From Saccoglossus kowalevskii (taxonomy: Eukaryota > Hemichordata > Enteropneusta > Harrimaniidae), in assembly GCF_000003605.2 (NCBI RefSeq), contig NW_003157229.1:324183-384086 (forward strand): DNA of 59,904 nucleotides. Direction: 5' to 3'. The position numbers and the translations under genes were made by a program. A model generated the notes under the pieces. It had not been told where the DNA came from and did no database searches. It saw nothing but the letters and a program-made list of their open reading frames with translations. Positions within the stretch are counted from its first letter, which is position 1, and the number at the start of each line of letters is the position of its first letter. Shown here piece by piece: positions 49,501-59,904 of the stretch.

Positions 49501-52423
49501 TTCACTTTGAATGTGTGTTCTGCGTAGTTTCCCGAATATCGCTTTATCTTTCGAACTTTGTTTACAACTTCTTTCTTTTGTTCTTTTTGATTTTTTTTTC
49601 ATACATTTAGAGTAAGCAGTGACTTAATTGTAAAATACTTTAATGTATTTTTTCTCTCAGTTGTTGGTGTATGCTTTTTTCACATTTGGATGCCAAACAA
49701 AAATCCGTAAGATAAATATTTGTATTGCTAGAATGCATATATGATAAAACCTATAAGGCATCAGAGTCAAGAAAGTGAGATTATTGAGATAATATTCACA
49801 CAAAAACTTATACAATACTGCTCATATGTTACAACTAGAGACATGTTTGTTGTGCCAATTAGAGCAGATCAATGTATGCGGAATCGACAACTACAGGTCC
49901 CCAGATTTACGTAATACGATCACAGTACAACCAATATTCAAGACACATTAGAATGCATGTCTGATTTTATTTGTACCCATGGCTTCTACACCCGAGAACA
50001 GACGTGGTAATTAAGTAAATCGAGCGGCTGCCTGCTAGACTAATCATTGACGTAAGAACTGATTAATTAATTCGTGACTTCGAGCATATATAAAGGCATG
50101 ATTCATTGGACATAGTTTTTCCATTTTGATGGGATTACGCAACCTTGTTAGACCTGAAGCAAATACATCGTCGTCAGTGTGCTGGAAAGCAAGGTAAAAT
50201 GTTAATTGAGTTGATGGAAATCACAGTGTTTAATTATTGTGTGCCAAGTTGAGATCTCCACCCGCTGCTGTCTGGCCCTGAAACGTGGTATTCAGGCCTT
50301 CGACAAAACCACACGGACAGTTCGATGCATTTAAAACTGTCGACAAATCCACATGGGGCTAATCACCATATCAGCATAGACTTATATAATGACAGGGCGA
50401 GTGGTAGAAAGAGCTACAATCATTTTTAATATATTAAATATTGTCATATCTATCATTCACAATGCACACGACCTTCGGTTAGAAAGCGTTTTAATTTGCA
50501 CCACACGAGGCAGCGGTAACTGACATGGATTATTAATGTTGGTATGCAGACATGATATAATTAGAACTTTCTTTATACGCTAACAGATCTATAACTTTCA
50601 GCCAATCCAGTTTTTAAAAGCAGTGCTGGAAGCAACGAGTTCCTTAATACTCGACAAATGACCTGTTAGCCGCTCCATGCAGGTTTCATTTGCACTTGTA
50701 GCTTATAAGCTCGTTATTAACCGGAAAGATACGTCTTATATAACCCTACTAAAATCAAACATCTATACTAATAGTTGTCAAATAATCATAGCTTCATCAC
50801 TGTTCTCTTCAGTTTCCATTCATTATTTCTTAATATGTCAGAGGATGTTTTGTAATAAGCGAGACTACATACACACATACAAGTACAACTTCGTAGGAGA
50901 CTGATTGTCTGACAACCTTCGATCCACGCGTTTGTGTGACGCGTCGCTGCCCGCCACGAGTGTAATGAAGTACCTTCCTTCTCAGAAATGAAGGAACCTA
51001 TGTTCATGAAATTAAACCATCCATCAGTGTCAGGTATTTCTGCCTTTAATCAACTTCGTCAGATCTAATAAAGATTAGTTTGCAATAAAGGTTACTATTA
51101 CTTTAGTCTAGATATGTACATACGGCTTGTATTTTAAACTTACTTGACATCAATTCGCTTCTATAATGTGTTGCGTGAAAGAAAACCTCGCCGAATTCCT
51201 GATTTTAACACGATTCCGATCTAATTAACTAAGACTATCAACATCTCGTGGAATAACGGTAATGGAGCGGTATAGGTGTAATCAAGTGGAGTGCAAATAT
51301 TTTTAAGTTGCATATGCCTAATATTACTCGCTGCATTCACTTCAACTGTTACAGTATATTCAGTCACATTATTCTCGTTTGTCGTTTTCGGTTTACTAGA
51401 AATGAACGATTCTGTCACGATCAATCATTTTTGTATAATGAATAGGGAAAATTACGCTTTTAAGTTATTTTTTATCATACACTTAGTTGCGAATTAATAT
51501 TGATCGCATATGAGCTTTAGTATTGTGAATTCATGCATTCTTAATCAATTTGTAGGGAGAACATTTTAAATGATTTGATTTCAGATTAAATGACAGGGAG
51601 AACGGGTATGAAAACCACTAAATAAGCGAAAATCCTGGAACACCGGGTCGCTGTACATAAATTCCAAGTGCGCCTGAAGCACCGCTGGCATAATGACAAT
51701 TAGTACCATGTATCCTGGAACCATGTACACCTACCTGACACTTCCTTGGAATAGGGAATTGTGTCGATTAAAAGGCATGCCGAGTTGTTTACTTGCTTGC
51801 TTCACTGCTGCCGTCTATGTTTTTTATTTAAAAAACGAGATCGCTATGACGTCTGTACACCGAGCTACGTACCCTGACAAAGCACTGAGTGTTTTACGCT
51901 ATTCCAAACACGTATACTTTTCAACTGATGATACTCGAAATTTCACATTAATGATGTTGAGTGTATTTTCAGAAAAACGTGCGTTTGATATTGGTGAATT
52001 GTTCGAGGGAGGTGAAGAATGTATGAACACCGACTCAAGAAACCCGTGCTTAATGATGAGAGGTCATGAACGTGTGTGTATGTGTGTTTGACGGTTTCTA
52101 TCACACGAGAGATGAGAATACAATTGCACAACATCCAACTATGTTTAATTAATATTATTATACATCTGTCACCGTAACGCCATAAGTTACAGCGTGCCGT
52201 AATTTTGCGGTATTTTACGGGTTATTTTCATCCTACCATATAAGGAATTGCGAATTCCAAATATGAAATGATTACTCGCGTAAGCGCCCATTAATAATAA
52301 AAACAACATGGCTGCCACCAGAGTTTGACCGGACTCCACACAAAGAAGTTCGCTGATTCTGCTCTAAAGATTTTGTATTTTGACATTCCCATGAAGTATC
52401 CTTTGAAGGAAAAAATGTATATA
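46591..52423. other. 6-kb intergenic stretch
   Basis: No gene supported. A diverged duplication with GGGGTGTCAAGCCAC and GGGGGGTCAAGCCACTG lies at 48208-48280, and an AT dinucleotide run at 48752-48772. The frames at 51693-52091 and elsewhere show no family signature. Confidence 0.45.
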
Positions 52424-52564
52424 ATAATAAGTTTATTGTGAGGATACCTCAAAGTATGCACTTAGAAAGTACGCCATCGCATCGACCTCCGCTGCGCGTC
52501 GGTCGAACTTCCGCTGTACTGTCTTCGTGCATACTTTGAGGTATTCTCGTAATAAACTTATTAT
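52424..52564. mobile_element. Foldback / MITE-like element
   Basis: The 38-bp arms at 52424-52461 and 52527-52564 are inverted copies with three mismatches, all transitions. The arms contain ATAATAAGTTTATTGTGAGG and CCTCAAAGTATGCAC. The 65-bp centre is CpG-rich (about GACCTCCGCTGCGCGTCGGTCG-like) in contrast to its AT-rich surroundings. No clear target duplication could be assigned, so it may be a MITE or a palindromic foldback repeat. Confidence 0.75.
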
Positions 52565-53559
52565 GAAGAACTGTTGTATAAGCACATGTGCATTATTAGT
52601 TAATCATTCGCGATAACCCCAGTCTTACCATGAGAAAATTAAATCATCTTTAACCTAATGTGCTTAATTATACAATATGTTGTTTTTTAACATCACTGGC
52701 GGTCGTATATTTTCAATCCGACACGAAATGCGATGAACCGACAACTAGACATGATTGACTTCTCTGGGTCACTTGAAAAGCTCTTCTCACATACATGTGT
52801 TAATGAATTGGAAATCAAACAGTATGACGTATATGCTAGTAGGTTTCAACAAATTAAAAATACTTAGTGTGTTTATATACCAAGAAATGTGTGTTCTCTG
52901 AAGTAATAAGTATCGCAATTTGACTTATATCATTTAAATAAAACGACATAATAATTTCAAATACACAAACATTTCTGAACGTCTGCACTTTTAGTTGCCA
53001 GTAACAAAAGCATTCGTCTTTGAAAAGAACTTCTGAGTACAGCAAGCGCAATGCGTGTTTAACAATAATTTAACAATACATTATACGTTAGCTCCCTACT
53101 CTTGTTTATTTTTCTTTGATTTATGAAAGTCGGAACGCCAAAAAAAACTAATTTGAGCTCTTGTATCCACCTCTATATTACGTGACCCAGCAATATGTGT
53201 CTCGATATTGTACTATATTATGTAAATATTAATGGCAAGCCTGGCCCGATAATGTCGCACACGCAATATAACAACATACTAAATTCTGCATTCATCCACA
53301 GAAGTGTAATATTTGTATTAACGTGGATGTGTTAGATTGCGTTTGGTTGTTATTCTATAACATATACGTTTTTTCATCGTCAACATTTTTCATCCCCTTC
53401 ATTGTTGTAATTTCCGGCACATTTTCCCTGTCCTTAGGCATCGCTAGCAGTGTAGTTTTAATATGACCTCAATGGGCATGCTGACATCAGGGACAACATG
53501 TCAAGGACGTTCACCGCGGTAAGCAAATATTCCAATTATCAGGCCGTGTTCGGGTAATG
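52565..53559. other. Intergenic, no feature seen
   Basis: AT-rich, no supported gene or repeat. Confidence 0.5.
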
Positions 53560-53672
53560 TACTGATGTTTGACACAGACATTAACGGCTAGGTCGTATCG
53601 TCACATTCGTTAACTTGTAGGTCATGTCGATACATCCGTTAACAGCCACATCGTGTCGTCGCAGCCATTAAT
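53560..53672. repeat. Degenerate tandem repeat of about 29 bp
   Basis: CGTTAAC (or ATTAACGG/ATTAAT) followed some 10 bases later by TCGTATCGTCACAT, TCATGTCGATACAT, TCGTGTCGTCGCAG recurs three to four times at about 29-32 bp. Confidence 0.55.
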
Positions 53673-55282
53673 CTGGATTCGCTGAAAATATCTCACAATA
53701 TACACAGTGCACATCGTTATTGCTTATCACACCTCTAAGTCGGCTAGTTATAGAGTTCGACAGATATAGTAGGAATCATGGCAATTGTCTTCGCTTCATA
53801 AATTTTATGAACAGACATGTATCGTACTAGCATGGATAGCGAAATTGTTTTTTTTTTTGTTTTTTTTGGCAATTGAAATAAAGTAAAATTAACGTGTCAA
53901 TTCTTACGTGGCGCACCGTCAGTTTTCACAAATCTTATTTATTGTTTATTAACTCTGGGTCACTGTAGCGGCACATGAGTCATTGGTGTTAACATAAGTC
54001 ACAGTACAGTGAATTAAATGCCTTGATAATAGTCAATAAAATATATACATATTTTGCATGTGATATGTTGACCGTCGTGCGCTCAGATAAATAAACTAAA
54101 AATACGGAGCAGCACTGATGAAATTGTTCGCCATAGTATTGTTTAGTAGTGAAGTGATGAGGTCTCGAGTTAATTTGGTTGCTTAGGTATAAAATACTAA
54201 CGACGTATTCACTGATTTAGATTGAAAATAGGAAAACGTCGGTAGATAACTGCTGTACACGAAACGTGTGTTGTTTATGTATACGTGTGGGCGCAATCGC
54301 TACATTTATTCCACGAATTATGATATGGAAATCATTGAAACTTAGCGGGTTTCATTTACTACATTATCCACCGAGGTGTATGCAAACACCACAGTCACTA
54401 CAGGATAGCATAATCAATCTGGCGTAATAGAATAATCTGCGTTCATAGGCCAGTTTAAATAGGGGACCCTCTAACATCGCACGTTCTACAGATGATTGAC
54501 ATTGCTTAAAAAGTGACGGCATTGTCACTAAACTAATCAAATCTGTGGTCAATAGCTGGCAAAGTAGACGTTAGTTTTGTTGCGTACTGTAAATGAAACG
54601 CCGCATTTGAAAGGCAATGTTGGTTTCGTAGTTTCGAAGCGCCGTGTCTAGCTAGATCTTTGCATTATACACCATAAACTCTGTAAGTCGGCGACGTAGA
54701 AAATGCTGTCAACAATAGATTTAATTAAAATAGTTATGTGGAAGCGTATATTCGCTCTCTATGCATAGCAAGCCAAGTAGCAGAATTGTGTAGCTTGTCT
54801 TGAAATGTTTATCGTATATCATATTAACACTGTTTGAAACAGGACATACATGCCTGAATGACATATTACCATTAAAGTGGTTTGCCAAAAATCAAAGAGT
54901 GAAACTGTTTCGGGTTCAAACATACATCTATGTGACAAATTGTAAATCAGTAATATTATCTACGTTCCGGCAAATATCAAGATCTGACTCTTTCTTTTAT
55001 ATTTATGTGTGTGCAAGAGATGTGGTTTCTGATGAAAATCAGTATTGTCATGGTTGTTATGGATGTTTCAATAAAAGAAATGCAGTATTAACTAGCAATT
55101 TATTTGGTAATATACTTTACCACTATAATATTATGACACAGTATACCAGTATTTTTACAGCAACATTTGGTTTTGCAGATATATTCATTAGTCTTGAATT
55201 ACTATTAGATGTACATTAGGGTTCTGCGTAGACGTGAAAGAACCGGTTTGATTACTTCTTTGAAGTGTCTGCGCATCACTAA
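53673..55282. other. Intergenic, no supported gene
   Basis: A 139-codon frame ending at 55219 begins from a non-ATG codon and has no recognisable domain. A T-rich run lies near 53848-53868. Confidence 0.4.
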
Positions 55283-55345
55283 GAATTCATTAGTTCCTAG
55301 GGTTATCGTGTGTCTGATACAAGGTTCCAGGGTTCGAGTATAATT
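55283..55345 (+). repeat. tRNA-like SINE relic
   Basis: TAGTTCCTAGGGTTATCGTG (55291-55310) parallels a tRNA D arm, then TCTGATACAAGGTTCCAGGG leads into GGTTCGAGTAT (55331-55341), matching nine of eleven positions of the B box. The acceptor stem is not preserved, so it is a pseudogene or retroposon head. Confidence 0.5.
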
Positions 55346-55897
55346 GTTTATATGACGACTAAACTAATACACTATGCATTCCCTAGGCGATGCTGATTTT
55401 TATTTAAAGTGTAGTTACCTCCATATTACTTGTGTACCCTGATATGGATAGAACGCAACAAATTGAAGAGAGCTGTCAACCGGGTGTAACTGTCATTTCA
55501 AATACACGGGAACATATCCCGGGAAGGTATATTAAACCATACCAACCACGCTTTAATAGCTCCCAGGTCACCTGCTCTTTTATGTGAATAACACTGTATA
55601 TGTTCGATAGGGATACAGTCATTAACTTCAACGCGGTTATTGGGCCTCTTGTAGGGTGGGTCGTTCATGTAATTTAAATATCTTAAAGTGTTCTATGTTC
55701 TTCAGGTAATGAGGTGTACATGATCGTATACAGTGTTTACTCCACACAAAAACGATGAATTCAGCCGAATTTTGTTAGCGGTTGGCTTATTGTTGCCCAA
55801 ACGAATCGTTTGGCATTTGTTTTCCCCCGATTTGAAGAAACTGCCAAAAACGCGCTTCTCAACTTGTCTCTTTATATAGTTTCTAGCGGTACTCAAG

Positions 55898-56167
55898 ATG
55901 GCGGCTTCATATAGTGAATATCGGTACATTAATCGCATTTATTTTATTATGAATTGCACGCCAGCTGGCTGTGGTTCTAAACTATTCTTTAATAAAACCA
56001 GTTTCATCCGAATGAACAAAAATAAAGCTACCAGCAAAGGCGCACAATGTGTTACCGGTGGAATGTCAATATATTTAAAAATATGTTTTCCAACCTCGAC
56101 AAATATGTCAATCAACACTTCTGGCATACTGCAACGAAATGAATCATATATATTCCGGTGTACTTAA
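55898..56167 (+). CDS. Candidate short frame behind a TISU-type start
   Basis: The start lies in CAAGATGGCGGC (55894-55905), an exact match to the TISU consensus SAASATGGCGGC, which combines a YY1 site and start codon on very short leaders. TATATAG stands at 55873-55879. The frame runs 89 codons, beginning MAASYSEYRYINRIYF, and matches no family I recognise; it may be only a first exon, with a weak donor-like GGTACAT at about 55921. The same motif in copy 1 of the dispersed repeat shows that such sites also come from repeats, so coding status is doubtful. Confidence 0.2.
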   Translation: MAASYSEYRYINRIYFIMNCTPAGCGSKLFFNKTSFIRMNKNKATSKGAQCVTGGMSIYLKICFPTSTNMSINTSGILQRNESYIFRCT

Positions 56168-57602
56168 AATCATTGAGTAATTCAGATAATTTTCAACTGA
56201 AGAGTACGTAATATTAAAGTTAATATTAAACGACATATCTAAGATTGTATTAATGAAGGACGATCCTGGACAGACGCTCTGGGTGACTAGGTCACAATTC
56301 CCAACCTTTAAGAAAAAAAAGATCTCGTAAACATTTGATCCCAACACTGTGATCTGCATTTTGAGCACCATTCCATAAATAACAAATCAATGTAACTATA
56401 TGATTGAGATAAATCAATATTATTTTGCAGAAAGAGAGCAAAAAGATAAAACAAAGCAATTAACTCGAATGCCCAGCCCCGACACATTCGGACCAAGAAG
56501 TACTTACCATACTTCATTCGTCCATTAACTGAGTAAAACTAGATGTATTATTGATTATGTGACTAATTGGTGAGACGTTGGAAAGACATTTACATGTCAA
56601 AGCTTGATTAATGAGTGATTGACACTAATGCAACAGGACATAACACTATACTTTAAAGTACAACTACCAAATGTTGCAATTTTTAACTCAGACATAACCC
56701 TGATTTTAACAACACAATCTGATTATTAATAATATCCTGTATTTTCTTTTGTTTACACAGCAACCTAAATTAAGAAAAGTGTTATAACTGCAGATGCAAT
56801 CTAAAATTGTTATCTGAAATAATGTCTCAAATGGTGCAATAACGTATTGTAGACGTCGCCTCTCTCAAACATTATTCAATATTATATTATTGTCTTACAA
56901 GTCATTGAATTGTATATAAACGGAATAGTTGTGATCATAGCACAAATATGAGTGAACATGGTTGAGTATTCGGTATTGCATTCATATAGTCTTGCGATGG
57001 AGCGAATGTCCGGATTAAGTATAAATATATTTATAATGATATTCCAATCTTCATGCGTATTTTCAAAGTATGACTAATTGAAATATTTTTATGATGATAT
57101 AAATTGATCTTGATCTGCTACCATAATGAAACATTGCGAATTGATATCGGTTATCAAACCCTAAGACGTTATTTGTGATTCAACTGACATCAATCTAAAT
57201 AAATTATAACTCTTATAATTCAAAATGTGCAGATATATAGCACTAACAAATTAATGGTGGCGATTAATATTGGAAACATCTGTATCCGGGCCCAGCTTTG
57301 AACTATTAGGTTTCACATTAGAACGAAGCGAATATGTAGTAATAAAATCAAATACCATATAATTCATTCTGGAAATAAACCACGGTAATTAAAGGAAGAG
57401 TGCTCTAAACACTATTTCACAAATTAGCTGACTTACAATACTTCATGATGGGTTAGTACACGAAAGAACAAAAACAGCTGACGAATTCTTCTACTAATTA
57501 TAATTGATGGGCAATATCCCACAGACGTTAAAAGAAACAGCTGGGTAGTACAACAATTACAGTATAGTTATTGATGTGATTCTATAGATTGTTGGACTTG
57601 TG
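56168..57602. other. Intergenic, no feature seen
   Basis: AT-rich DNA up to the edge of the right-hand minisatellite; no gene supported. Confidence 0.5.
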
Positions 57603-59904
57603 TAAGTAAGTATGCATGGTGGGTGAAAGTAAGATGGATGGTGGATGGAAGTAAGGTGAGTGGTGAGTGAAAGTACGGTGGATGGTGGAAGGAAGTAAGA
57701 TAGATGGTGGAAGGAAGTAAAATGGATGGTGGATGGAAGTAAGGTGAGTGGTGATTGAAAGTACGGTGGATGGTGGAAGGAAGTAAGATGGATGGTGGAA
57801 GGAAGTAAGATGCATGATGGGTGAAAGTAAGATGGATGGTGAGTGAAAGTAAGATGGATGGTGGGAGGAAATACGATGGATGGTGGAAGGAAGTAAGACC
57901 GATGGTGGGTGAAAGTATGATGTATGGTGAGTCAAAGTAAGATGGATGGTGGAAGGAAGTAAGACCGATGGTGGGTGAAAGTAAGACAGATGGTGAGTGG
58001 AAGTAAGATGGATGGTGGAAGGAAGTAAGATGGATGGTGGAAGGAAGTAAGATGGATGGTGGGTGAAAGTAAGATGGATGGAGGGTGAAAGTAAGATGGA
58101 TGGTGGAAATAAGTAAGATGGACGGTGGGTGAAAGTAAGATGGATGGTGAGTGAAAGTAAGATGGATTGTGGAAGGAAGTAAGATGGATGGTGGGTGAAA
58201 GTAAGACCGATGGTGGGTGAAAGTAAGATGGATGGTGAATGGAAGTAAGGTGAGTTGTGAGTGAAAGTACGATGGATGGTGGGTGAAAGTAAGACCGATG
58301 GTGGGTGAAAGTAAGATGGATGGTGGAAGGAAGTAAGATGGATGGTGGAAGGAAGTAAGATGGATGGTGGGTGCAAGTAAGATGGATGGTGAGTGAAAGT
58401 AAGATGGATTGTGGAAGGAAGTAAGATGGATGGTGGGTGGGTGAAAGTAAGACCGATGGTGGGTGAAAGTAAGATGGATGGTGAATGGAAGTAAGGTGAG
58501 TTGTGAGTGAAAGTACGATGGATGGTGGGTGAAAGTAAGACCGATGGTGGGTGAAAGTAAGATGGATGGTGGAAGTAAGTAAGATGGACGGTGGGTGAAA
58601 GTAAGATGGATGATGAGTGAAAGTAAGATGGATGGTGGGTGAAAGTAAGACCGATGGTGGGTGGAAGTAAGATGGATGGTGGAATGGAGGTAAGGTGAGT
58701 TGTGAGTGAAGGTACAATGGATGGTGGAAGGAAGTAAGATGGATGGTGGGTGAAAGTAAGACCGATGGTTGGTGAAAGTAAGATGGATGGTGGAAGAAAG
58801 TAAGATGGATGGTGGAAAAAAGTAAGATGGATGGTGGGTGAAAGTAAGATGGATGGTGAATGAAAGTAAGATGGATGGTGGAAGGAAGTAAGTTGGATGG
58901 TGGAAGTAAGTAAGATGGACGGTGGGTGAAAGTAAGATGGATGATGAGTGAAAGTAAGATGGATGGTGGGTGAAAGTAAGACTGATGGTGGGTGGAAGTA
59001 AGATGGATGGTGGATGGAAGTAAGGTGAGTTGTGAGTGAAGGTACGATGGATGGTGGAAGGAAGTAAGATGGATGGTGGGTGAAAGTAAGACTGATGGTG
59101 GGTGAAAGTAAGATGGATGGTGGATGGACGTAAGGTGAGTTTGAGTGAAAGTATGATGGTGAGTGGAAGGAAGTAAGATGAACGATGGGTGAAAGTAAAA
59201 TGGATGGTAAGTGAAAGTAAGATGGATGGATGGTGGAAGGAAGTAAGATGGATGGTGAAAGGAAGTAAGACGGATGGTGGGTGGAAGTAAGATGGACGGT
59301 GGGTGAAAGTAAGATGGATGATGAGTGAAAGTAAGATGAATGATGGGTGAAAGTAAGACCGATGGTGGGTGGAAGTAAGATGTATGGTGGATGGAAGTAA
59401 GGTGAGTTGTGAGTGAAAGTACAATGGATGGTGGAAGGAAGTAAGATGAATGGTGGGTGAAAGTAAAATGGATGGTAAGTGAAAGTAAGATGGATGGATG
59501 GTGGAAGGAAGTAAGATGGATGGTGGAAGGAAGTAAGATGGATGGTGGGTGAAAGTAAGATGGATGGTGAGTGAAAGTAAGACCGATGGTGGGTGAAAGT
59601 AAGATGGATGGTGAGTGAAAGTAAAATGGATGGTGAGTGGAAGTAAGATGGATGGTGGAAGGAAGTAAGATGGACGGTGGAAGGAAGTTAGATGGATGGT
59701 GGAAGGAAGTAAGATGGATGGTGGGTGAAAGTAAGATGGATAGTGAGTGAAAGTAAGATGGATGGTGGAAGGAAGTAAGATGGATGGTGGAAGGAAGTAA
59801 GATGGATGGTGGAAGGAAGTAAGATGGATGGTGGAAGGAAGTAAGATGGATGGTGGGGGAAAGTAAGACGGATGGTGGGTGAAAGTAAGATGAATGGTGA
59901 GTGA
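57603..59904. repeat. 22-bp minisatellite with higher-order structure, runs off the window
   Basis: Tandem 22-bp units built on GTAAGATGGATGGTGG plus a variable GTGAAA, AAGGAA or ATGGAA block. Marker variants (GTAAGACCGATGG; GTAAGGTGAGTTGTGAG) recur in register: the latter at 58245 and 58491. Those are 246 bp apart, equal to 11 units plus a 4-base GGTG insertion near 58436. Blocks with GATGAGTGAAAG repeat near 58612, 58942 and 59309. The unit lacks minus-strand stops in all frames, so a 618-codon minus-strand frame rich in HPSILL/FTHHPS arises with a 66-bp (three-unit) period; it is not proposed as a gene. Confidence 0.97.

Noticed and set aside
51693..52091. 132-codon plus-strand frame
   Set aside because: Irregular composition, no domain, no splice-site support.
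54800..55219. 139-codon plus-strand frame
   Set aside because: Opens at TTG rather than ATG and matches no family; kept only as a note for homology search.
57568..59424. 618-codon minus-strand frame rich in HPSILL and FTHHPS
   Set aside because: Stop-free 22-bp satellite; the 66-bp protein period is simply three units, and other minus-strand frames of the same repeat are open too.

Overview
This looks like nuclear DNA of an invertebrate metazoan. The evidence is a split acetyltransferase gene with GT-AG introns, an intron-free coding exon for an aminergic receptor of the invertebrate type, AT-rich intergenic DNA tens of kilobases long, several kinds of satellite DNA, tRNA-like SINE heads and small cut-and-paste transposon relics. 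Nothing suggests bacterial operons. The exact animal cannot be read from the window. A marine deuterostome (hemichordate or cephalochordate-like) or a lophotrochozoan would fit, but that is inference.

Layout. 1-2435 is a 21-bp minisatellite with a 588-bp higher-order period. 2505-5050 holds a tRNA-like sequence, a possible orphan exon, a decayed unidentified coding region broken by frameshifts (3729-4742) and a long hairpin. 5480-5997 is a 518-bp non-autonomous DNA transposon with 16-bp inverted ends and TTAA target duplications. It sits 182 bp upstream of the first clear gene, a three-exon GNAT N-acetyltransferase (6180-7753, plus strand). About 120 bp past that stop codon begins a T-poor CAACA-rich satellite (7875-9005) with an inner 60-bp array. 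9010-17070 has no gene I can support. 17073-18533 (minus strand) is a complete 486-residue class A GPCR, most like the invertebrate dopamine receptors Dop1R2/DAMB/INDR.

From 18.6 to 57.6 kb no conserved protein was recognised. This AT-rich stretch carries a TTAT microsatellite (25537-25653), a 623-bp AGTG tetranucleotide array with duplicated GC-rich interruptions (26941-27563), tRNA-like relics (about 29068 and 55283), an inverted pair of a dispersed repeat (40235-40480 and 46261-46590), a CpG-rich patch (45600-45930), a foldback/MITE-like element (52424-52564) and a possible start site matching the TISU consensus (55894). From 57603 to the window end is a 22-bp minisatellite with higher-order structure.

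The two recognisable genes, an acetyltransferase and an amine receptor, have no evident functional link and lie on opposite strands about 10 kb apart. The longest open frames in the window (near 11-1672, 26926-27618 and 57568-59424) are products of tandem repeats and are not proposed as genes. I found no convincing new multi-gene system. The most unusual items are the unidentified decayed coding region, the TTAA transposon carrying promoter-like motifs just upstream of the acetyltransferase gene, and the layered satellite arrays.
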